From Nephrocerus scutellatus (lineage: Eukaryota; Arthropoda; Insecta; Diptera; Pipunculidae), in assembly GCA_947095585.1 (NCBI GenBank), contig OX352763.1, positions 43,140,010 to 43,204,009 of the forward strand: a stretch of 64,000 nucleotides of DNA. The letters are read 5' to 3'. Position 1 is the stretch's first letter. Each line of letters starts with the position of its first letter. Of the stretch, positions 57,331 through 64,000 are shown piece by piece. Position numbers and translations under genes: made by a program. Below the pieces are notes generated by a model. It was given only the letters and a program-made list of their open reading frames with translations, made no database searches and had not been told where the DNA came from.

Positions 57331-59464
57331 TTTTATTGTAATATAACCTCCCAGTTGCTAAAAGCCGCTTTGCAGCTTAAATTTTTTATTTTGATACACT
57401 TAGTCGTTGATAATGTTTGTGATCGTACCAGAAATGGCATCCACACCACTACGTGGCTAGTTAAAACCCTTAAGGAAATTGTTAAGGCAATCGTCGGCTT
57501 TCTCATGTAGGCATAATTTTCTTTTATAAGTTTTCTCTTTATCTGCGTGGTTCGACAAAGAAAAATTAGCTTATAATATACAATGGTCTGAAAAGCCTAT
57601 AGGCGATAATACACTGACGGTGTATTTATTAGGATGAGAGGTAAGAAACAAGGCAAGGGTTTCAACATTTATACACACCAGATTGGTATTTTATATTTTA
57701 AATAAGTCAATGTTATTAGAAATCTACTAAGCCTACAGCGGCGTATTAAAGTCAAAGGAAGAAACTTCAGGGAAATGCACGAAGAAAATTCGATCACCTT
57801 CAATTTTCATGAATCTTCACCGCCCTTCTACCTTCCAGGAGAAATTGTGTCGCTGGAGTAATAATTACAACATCAACTACGCGTATTCAATTTCAGTCCT
57901 CATATTATCACAGGATTGATAAGAAGAAATAATTTACTGTAAAATCACTTCCGAACTTAAATGAATTTTGAACCGAACTGGTGCTCCATACGGAGACGAT
58001 CCAATCCCGTAAGTGCATATTCATTGCGAATTCCAGTTGAAATGCAAATTACTTCGCCAATAAAAGATTCAGGCTCGATTCACTTCTAGTCCCCTTATGC
58101 TTTTCCCATGTGCGGTAAATCCCCCCAACTACCAATGATTTCAAATTTATGCAAAACTATAAAAGTAATGTTCACGCACACGTATACGTGTGTACAGAAT
58201 GCACAGCCACATCATCGCGGCAACAAAACATTAATTCTGTCAAAACTGCCACCCAGCAGTCGGTTACACCTATCCCTCCTATACCCTCGCGTGCTCAGCA
58301 ATCAACCTTGGGCCGCATACACACATAGCACTCAGCAATCAACCTTTGGGCCTCTAACACTAATTACATATTCGCGACATAAGCCTGTGCCACATTTGAT
58401 TCATATGAATACTTCGCAGCCCAAGGAAGAGTATTGAATTCTTAAATATTCGTAGTCTTGGTACATTGTGTTCTTGCAAACTAATGTTTAAATCGTCGCG
58501 TCGTACTCCGATTTAATGAACTGCGAATCTTGATGAAAGTGCTTTTGATCCTGCAAACTGCTATGCAAATCGCTGCTTGCTGGTGGAAAAGGGGGAATAT
58601 GCGTCAAAATGACTTTAAAATTTTCAAGTGTTTCTGCAAAGAGAAAATAAACTGAAGGAACGGAATCTTTGTAAATCCTGTTCTCGCATCAGAATTTGTG
58701 TCCCAGCTAAAGGAAGCCCGTGGCAATGCAGTGCCTACGAGTTGGAGGTTGAAGCTTGTCAGCCTTCCCTGTTTGATTTCACGATGTGTGCATATCACAT
58801 TAGGATAACACCGTTTTACATGATGTAATACAACAAATATCATGTGATGCCCTCGAGTTGCTTCGTCATCGTCATAGTCCAATGACAACAACAACAACAA
58901 CAACAAAGACCTATAGTAAATTTACATTGATGTGAGTAACCGAAGAGCTCTTAGCTCAAAGCGAACAGCAAGAAACCATCAAACAGTGGGACTAAAGTCG
59001 AGTGAAAAATTAAAGGAAAATATTTCCATTCTGTACGAAAGCTGGCTACCTAAGTAACAACACTTATAGGATTACTTATAGGCTACCGTGTGTCCGAAAG
59101 CCATACTTTGTATAACTCAATGTGCTAAGGTCACACCTGGATCATATTGAAATAGAAGTAGGAAGACAAACGGTAATAAGTATTTTAACGAAGTTGCCTG
59201 TTAGCAACTACGCCACAAACCATAAGGCTAATAATTATATTCAAAATATATATATATATATATAATATGTGCGCACAATTCCCATATGAATTTCATGGCG
59301 CCGGTCAAAATATATACATACATACATCACGCGTATAAATTTTCAAAATAATTTCGTGAGCAACCATTTAGGAATATCAACGTAGTAAGTATGCGGCAGG
59401 TTAATTCATTCAACAGGCATACTACTAGGCGTTGATATTAAGATATATTCTTGGGTTACTCAAG
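57331..59464. other. Unannotated stretch
   Basis: No gene recognised. A 37 bp direct repeat (CTCAGCAATCAACCTT) lies at about 58297 and 58332. A short (CAA)n run lies at 58884-58905 and an (AT)n run near 59246. The frame at 58108-58437 has no known motif. Confidence 0.4.
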
Positions 59465-59540
59465 TGAGTCAATAGCGCCAGAGGAGAGCTATGAGCTAGA
59501 AATCTCTAGTTGCCGAGTTCATACCCCCGGCATTGACTCA
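59465..59540 (+). tRNA. tRNA-like sequence, probably a pseudo-tRNA or SINE head
   Basis: A 76 nt segment closed by a perfect 9 bp inverted pair, TGAGTCAAT (59465) with ATTGACTCA (59532-59540). Inside are a D-arm-like GCGCCAGAGGAGAGC (AG...GGA loop, A-box-like), an anticodon-loop-like CTAGAAA and a T-arm-like GCCGAGTTCATACCCCCGGC (B-box-like). The anticodon stem pairs only with bulges, and the T arm has a mismatch and an extra base, so a functional tRNA is unlikely. Confidence 0.3.
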
Positions 59541-59810
59541 GACTTTTTTAATTTATATATCGCCTGAAGTAAAATACCCACTCGGCCCGTACTCTTTATA
59601 ATAAAGGAAAAGGCTTGAATTTGTTATAAACAATGGACATAAAATATCATTATTAATTAAACACTAAATAATCAGTCAATGATTATTAAAAATTACTTTT
59701 TGGTTTTGAATACACATATAATTCTCAACGAGCCTTTATTTTTAATTAAAGACATAGTGACCGGAAATTCAATACAAACAGAGAGCAAAATCAAAGTACC
59801 ACTATAGGTA

Positions 59811-60110
59811 TAAGCCTCTCTAGGTTCTAAATGAACATATTTTTAAGAAAGGAACGGTAGTCCGCTACTGAACCAATATATATATATATATATATAGGAG
59901 AGAATAAACGCTCTTGGATCTAACGAACAAACTTTTGAACAGGAGAGAATAAACTCCAAATACCAACTTCGGTGTACGTCTTTCCGGGTTCTACACGAAC
60001 AAGGGAAAGAACTTCCAAACACTGAAAACGGTAAGAGTCTCTCAACGTTCTGCACGAAAACCTTTTGAAGGGAACAGTAATCTACTGAACCCTATATATA
60101 TATAAAACAG
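59811..60110 (+). ncRNA. Hairpin array, set A (GTTC-N5-GAAC loops) and two small hairpins
   Basis: Four stem-loops carry a related loop: A1 59815-59852 (GTTCTAAATGAAC), A2 59911-59947 (GATCTAACGAAC), A3 59979-60010 (TCTTTCC stem, GTTCTACACGAAC loop, GGAAAGA), A4 60038-60073 (loop GTTCTGCACGAAA). Stem sequences differ between them. After A1 and after A4 comes the same small hairpin: GGAACGGTAGTCCGCTACTG then AACC at 59851, and GGAACAGTAATCTACTGAACC at 60071. A stem G-T pair in one corresponds to A-T in the other. Low-complexity ATATAT follows both. Not a family I recognise. Stems in A1 and A2 are weak; A3 is the best. Confidence 0.5.
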
Positions 60111-60126
60111 CTCCTGTAATATTTTT

Positions 60127-60526
60127 GTAAGAGATAAGTAGATTCAATCGCCTTCTTTTACTAACATATTGCAACCAGGCTGGAAATCGACAGGCAATAC
60201 ACGCAGTGCGAAATAAGTAGATTCAATCGCCTTTTCGTCACTGATGGTATTTACTGCCGAAACTCCTCGTGGGCTTGTAAGGGATTGGTAGATTCAATCG
60301 CCTTTCCTTACTTGCGCCATAGTCTACTGACCGGCATTGCACTTTATAGGAAGTAAGTTGATTTAATCGCCTCTTCCTTATTAAAGCCCATTATGGTCAA
60401 TACAACATCGCATATAGTGGGGAATAAGTGACTTCAGTCTGTGTTTCCCACTATAGCCAGTTATTTTCAGTCGACCGAGAGGTACGACTGTGGTATAGGT
60501 TGTTGGAAGCTTCAATCTCCTATATA
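60127..60526 (+). ncRNA. Hairpin array, set B: six stems with 19-nt loops
   Basis: B1 60127-60161, B2 60204-60243, B3 60277-60311, B4 60342-60386, B5 60413-60455, B6 60494-60524. The loops of B1-B5 are 19 nt and follow TAAGTAGATTCAATCGCCT: B1 and B2 identical, B3 starts TTGG, B4 TAAGTTGATTTAATCGCCT, B5 TAAGTGACTTCAGTCTGTG. The B6 loop is also 19 nt and shares CTTCAATC. The stems (6-12 pairs) have different sequences: GTAAGAG/CTTTTAC, GTGCGAA/TTCGTCAC, GTAAGG/CCTTAC, ATAGGAAG/CTTCCTTAT, TATAGTGGGG/TCCCACTATA, TATAGG/CCTATA. Spacing is 69-79 bp. The three wobble pairs are G-T on this strand. A TATAAAA at 60101 precedes B1. No known family recognised; transcription is inferred. Confidence 0.6.
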
Positions 60527-60559
60527 GGCAAATACCTCTATATGTAGGTCTAGGTATAT

Positions 60560-61030
60560 ATATATATGTAAATAAGTAGTTATTCTTAGCTTAAGCATCC
60601 GAAAGCTGTCACTTAGTATTAATCTCAAGAAGAGAAGAAAAAAAGAGAAAATAATAAAAACAAAAAACAAAATACCAACAAAACCGAATTATTATTTAGA
60701 ACAACAAAAGAACACAATTTGTAACACCGTAGTAGAGGAGAAGAACCCTGGGTAATCGGCGAGCGTCACCCGAGTAGAAACGTTACAGTATAATCGAATG
60801 GATAAAACTAACCAAACTTGGAAGATATCATTTATTCTTAAATAATAATTAAAAAATGCGCATCTAACAGTAAGTATAGGCTCTTGTACTGTTTTAGGAA
60901 ACCACATTTTGAGAGCATCTGCAGTGATGGTGAATATGTAGTCGTTCCAACAAAGTATGTTGTTGACGCACAAACAGAGAATTGCGAGACTGGGTTTTTC
61001 GATGCAAGTGACATTCCATGATAAATGTGG
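60560..61030. other. Unannotated stretch with a TGTAAC...GTTACA segment
   Basis: 60600-60700 is A-rich. The segment 60720-60787 starts TGTAAC and ends GTTACA, like LTR termini, but is only 68 bp. On the minus strand, TGTAACGTTTCTACTCGGG could be the start of a longer LTR running leftwards across the hairpin array; no matching end or target-site duplication is clear. Confidence 0.3.
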
Positions 61031-61391
61031 TACTTACTTACTTACTTATGTCCTATATCCCCTTGTGGGTCCTAGGGCCTCTACTGCGCCTACGCGCCAT
61101 CGCGTGCGGTTCCTGGCAATGAGCTTCAGCTCTCTCCAACTCTTCCCCAATTGCCGTGACATCTCCTCAACTGTTCTGCGCCATGTATATCTCGACGACC
61201 CGTTCATCTACCATCTACGGATTCCATTGCATTGCGTAGTTTGCGTAGTAGTAAAAAGGCGACAGTTCTGCCTTTTCAAGGTGTATGACCAATCCACTGC
61301 CACTTCCGTCGTTGGATGGTTGTGCCTATTGGTTTCTGACCAGTTCTCTGGTAAAGATGTTTGTAAGAGATACGGTTAGGCCAGAAAACCC

Positions 61392-62318
61392 TTAAGATGT
61401 CGCAGTCGCAGCTTGGTGTTTAAGCTGATCGCATTGATTCGCCATATCATGAACATCAATCCAAATAGTGATTTGGCTTTGCCGATTCGGCTGACAATGC
61501 CCTGTTCGGTTCCACCTTCGGCCGAGACAATACTCCCAAGATATTGATACCGGTTGCCCAGCAATGTTAACTTGAGTTACTGAGTTAGTGCCGAGGTTGA
61601 TTTTGGTTTTGGCAGTATTAATCTTTAAACCCGCAACATTTGCCTCTCTTTCCACATTTGTTGTCATTTGGTGCAGCTCCATAATCCTGTGTGAGAGTAA
61701 ACAAACGTCGTCAGCGTAGTCCAGATGTTTGAGTTGATAATAATAGTTAATCGGGTATACCTCTTCTGCGCAAGGCGAGCCAGATAAACTGTCTGTGATG
61801 GACACTGTCAAACGCCTTCTCAAAATCGATGAACAGCAGGTGCAGTGGTGGCCGGAATTCAACGCAAAGTTCAATAATGATCGGCAGGGTGTTAACGTGG
61901 TCTACACAGGAGGATCCAGTGCGGAAAACTGCTTGTTCGGCATCGACTGTATCTTCCAGATGGTCCTTAATTCGCTCCTCCTCTGATCCTCCTCTGAAAC
62001 GAGTACGGCACCATCTAGGCCTTGCACCGGATATTGGCTAGAGCGGTGACCACCTGTCAGCTCTTTGGTGATTCTGTAAACGGTTCTGCTTTTGCACCTG
62101 CTCGCTGCTTCCTCTGCTTCTGAAGCCAGGTTATTAATATAATTACGTTTATCACGTCTTACACTAAGCTGCACTTCTGCTGCTGCTGGGTATTTACAAT
62201 ACGAGCTTAAAGTATAGCTTACGTTCTTCAATCCACCTCCAGGTATCTTCGGTAAGTCACGTGCTGTGCCTTGCCTGGCCTCTACTAATAATACTTTCCG
62301 CTCCATATGTAAAAACAT
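61392..62318 (-). pseudogene. RTE-A reverse transcriptase and linker
   Basis: Linker: RRDKRNYINNLASEAEEAAS, SRTVYRITKELTGG, VLVSEEDQ (62200-61980). Then a jump to VDAEQAVFRTGSSCVDHVNT and motif A PLHLLFIDFEKAFDSVHH (about 61850), so the fingers are deleted. After RRRGIPD a second jump leads to LKHLDYADDVCLLSHRIMEL (palm YADD), NVEREANVAGLKINTAKTK and NLGTNSVTQVNIAGQPV. The PQG-containing motif B is gone. The C-terminus continues to 61060 in broken frames (complement of GGATGGTTGTGCC). Dead. Confidence 0.85.
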
Positions 62319-62358
62319 TTTTCACAGCCTTTTAATGTTCTTGGATGGTTGTCGGCAG

Positions 62359-63023
62359 TCAACTGCTGATTGCTTCCACTCTTTCCGATAAATGATCCCT
62401 TAGTTGTTGGCGTACTAAGGGGATCTTTAGCCAGTCGATTTTATACTTAGGCATTCGGATGATATTGCGGATTCTTTGAACTGATGCAGTACGTAACTGG
62501 ACAGTAACTACCATAAGCTGATGATCCCGTACCATACCCATGTCGGCTCCTCGTCTGTTTCGGATGCCTAAAAGACAGCTCCTAAAACTTCGGCTGATCG
62601 CCACATAGTCGATTTGGTTGGATGATGATTGCCTGTCAGTTGACACCCAGCTGACTTTGTGGTGCCGTTCTTCCAAATCACCTGTTTGAGTCCTTCATTG
62701 TCGTTTCCTACCTTGGCATTCAAGTCTCCCATCACGATGACGATATCTCCGTTCGGCATTGCTTTGAATACAGCGCTTAGCTGATTGTAGAAGTTGTTCT
62801 TTTCATCTTTAGTCGAAAAATTCGTTGGGGCGTTACTCTGTATGATCGTGACGCGCCGTACTCTAGTCCGAAATCTGGCCGATAAGATCTTATCACCATA
62901 TGGGTGCCTGGAAATTAGGGTTCTGCGTGCTGTTGGCGTTAGCAGCAAACCCACTCCAGATTCACTGGGACTGCCGGAGTGTTTGCCGGAGTAAAGTAGT
63001 AGTACTCTCCCGCCTCGAACCAT
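62359..63023 (-). pseudogene. RTE-A endonuclease
   Basis: Frame 63023-62568: SGVGLLLTPTARRTLISRHP, VTIIQSNAPTNFSTKDEKNN, DIVIVMGDLNAKVGNDNEGL, then after a shift (frame 62676-62359) SSNQIDYVAISRSFRSCLLG, NRRGADMGMVRDHQLMVVTV. GDLNAKVG and the R-DHQL site correspond to the D-N and S-DH motifs of APE-type endonucleases (S replaced by R before DH). The N-terminal strand with the catalytic Glu is missing. Confidence 0.87.
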
Positions 63024-63027
63024 CTTA

Positions 63028-63260
63028 CTTCACTCACTGAAAAGCTGAGAGAGCTGTCGGTGGCAGAAATAACAAAATGGAGTTGAAATAACGGACAGGA
63101 GATCATTAATGAAAATACGAAAGAGTATCGGAGACAAAACATATCCTTGGCAAACACCAGCATTTATGCTGTAAATTTGTTGGGTGACTTAATTTGAAAG
63201 CATCCACCCTTGATAGGACGGTTAGAAAGATTGCTCCTAATCAAATCGAGTAGGGTTTTG
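63028..63260 (-). pseudogene. CR1/Jockey-type RT fragment
   Basis: Minus-strand reading across frames: RSNLSNRPIKGG, FTINAGVCQGYVLSPILFRI then FINDLLSVIS. This is the RT motif B region (GVPQGSVLSPxLFxxFINDLL) also seen at 51590. It ends abruptly at the RTE-A border. The 74-codon frame 63163-62939 joins it to endonuclease sequence by chance. Confidence 0.78.
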
Positions 63261-63365
63261 TTTTAAACAAGAGATTGGTTTCAGACTCTGACTGAATGAA
63301 TTGAAAATATCGAGTGAAACAACTTTATCTTAGCTTAGCTGAATATCTAAGGAAAAAATATTTCA

Positions 63366-63666
63366 TCTATATAAATAAAAGTGAAACTTTGTATGTATGT
63401 ATGTATGTATGTCCGGTATGGACTGCCAAACCCTTCAACCGATCGCGTTCTAACTTTGCATATGGGTTTTCTACAATAATAGGCACTTAATAGGCATATT
63501 TTGAAAGTGGTCAGACTCGTAGGTCAAAAGGTTACGAATTTTTTTTTTGTTCTTACAAATTGCATGTTTTTATGAATCGATCGCGTTCAAACTTTGCATA
63601 GGGGTTTTATACCATAATGAACACATAATAGGAATATTTTGTAGTGGAGCGCCTGGGAACAGCTAG
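63366..63666 (+). mobile_element. Short non-autonomous Helitron
   Basis: 5' end TCTATATAAATAAAAGTGAA at 63366, 3' end GCCTGGGAACAGCTAG at 63666, preceded by A and followed by T, which fits Helitron insertion without duplication. Inside are (GTAT)n at about 63393-63411 and two ~138 bp-spaced copies of GATCGCGTTC(T/A)AACTTTGC...AATAGG(C/A)ATATTTTG. 301 bp; no coding sequence. Confidence 0.8.
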
Positions 63667-63762
63667 TATACAAATAAGGTTCATATTATTTAATTAAGAA
63701 AAGGACCTTGCAAAATTCAGTTTTAACTAAATTTTTGTAAGACAAAGACACTGTATGATGGT

Positions 63763-64000
63763 TCATTAAATATCATCACCATCATTATATTTGGCTCTAC
63801 AACCGGGGTTAGATCTTGGTCTCTTCATCTGTCCCTAATTCGAGCCGATGTCAGTTTGTTTAGCTTGGCATCCATAAGCTTTGTGCATATTGTTCTATAC
63901 CATCCCATCCTGCATAGGTTTGGACTGCCTCGCTGTCGTATCCCATAAATCTTACTGCAAATGACTTTCCGATCTAGGTGTCCTCCTCACCGGAGACTAC
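63763..64000 (-). mobile_element. LINE 3' end, running off the window
   Basis: Begins with a (CAT)n-like stretch (ATCATCACCATCATTATAT) that would be a minus-strand (ATG)n tail, followed by GGCTCTACAACCGGGGTTAG and later CATCCCATCCTGC and AGGTGTCCTCCTCACCGGAG. This resembles the antisense of the RT C-terminus and 3' region of RTE-like insect LINEs (compare AGGTGTCCTGCCCAGCGGAG at 24004). The rest lies beyond 64000. Confidence 0.5.

Larger units (their letters stand above)
61031..63027 (-). mobile_element. RTE-clade LINE (family A), internally deleted
   Basis: Its 3' tail is (TAAG)n, seen as TACTTACTTACTTAC at 61031-61048. Going up in coordinate: RTE C-terminus, RT palm with YADD, RT motif A, linker, endonuclease. 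The 5' end is lost at about 63027, where a CR1-like fragment in the same orientation begins. Two internal deletions, between the linker and RT motif A and between motifs A and C, shorten it to 2.0 kb. It is the longest family A copy here. Confidence 0.87.

Noticed and set aside
57160..57510. 116-codon plus-strand frame
   Set aside because: It includes the dispersed CCCACGGCCGTGTC module and lacks any known domain.
60239..60270. Hammerhead-like CTGATGG...CCGAAAC between hairpins B2 and B3
   Set aside because: The invariant A after CTGATG is missing and the helices needed around the core do not form, so it is not a hammerhead ribozyme.
60127..60526. CRISPR-like regular spacing of a short repeat
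   Set aside because: The spacing of 69-79 bp is uneven, the conserved part is a loop and not a direct repeat with unique spacers, and the context is a eukaryotic genome.

Overview
The window looks like a stretch of insect nuclear heterochromatin or intergenic DNA, most likely from a higher dipteran; that placement is inference from its element families. It is AT-rich and holds an unusually dense, nested set of transposable-element relics. I found no host protein-coding gene that I can defend. Every coding region with recognisable motifs belongs to a transposable element: RTE-clade LINEs, an LOA/I-group LINE with RNase H, CR1/Jockey-type LINE tails, a Tc1/mariner-like element, Helitrons, and a possible zeste/Myb-like fragment inside a DNA element.

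Layout. 0.9-7.4 kb: a family of palindromic repeats whose arms are arrays of ~120 bp units, plus an RTE 3' end (2.7-3.6 kb). 9.4-11.5 kb: a decayed LOA-like LINE. 11.8-16.85 kb: a 5 kb element bounded by inverted termini. It contains a Myb/zeste-like fragment and a nested RTE LINE (13,235-16,616) with a 13 bp target-site duplication and an internal inverted duplication. 18.06-19.2 kb: an element with AAGACC-hexamer arms. 20.87-21.55 kb: a 685 bp snap-back Tc1/mariner derivative. 22.29-29.96 kb: a 3,792 bp segment present twice in tandem, apparently identical, each copy ending in an (ATTT)n array of about 0.9 kb. 35.1-40.56 kb: a nearly complete LOA/I-type LINE on the minus strand with few lesions. 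44.64-45.75 kb: a Helitron with canonical ends and a helicase relic. 47.9-53.1 kb: LINE fragments and palindromic-repeat copies. 55.06-56.13 kb: nine copies of a 118 bp satellite. 59.8-60.53 kb: an array of hairpins. 61.03-63.27 kb: RTE and CR1-like fragments on the minus strand. 63.37-63.67 kb: a short non-autonomous Helitron.

The most unusual signal is the hairpin array. Six successive stem-loops between 60,127 and 60,526 have different stem sequences but loops of exactly 19 nt; five of the loops share the consensus TAAGTAGATTCAATCGCCT. Just upstream (59,811-60,110) is a second set whose loops carry GTTC(N)4-5GAAC-like cores. Conserved loops on co-varying stems suggest selection on RNA or DNA structure. 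The three non-Watson-Crick pairs in the second set are all G-T on the given strand, which favours a plus-strand transcript.

The elements do not form a pathway. The autonomous-type relics (RTE, LOA, CR1-like, Helitron, Tc1) could once have mobilised the non-autonomous ones. The nesting order (RTE inside the inverted-terminus element, LINE fragments cut by palindromic repeats) gives relative ages.
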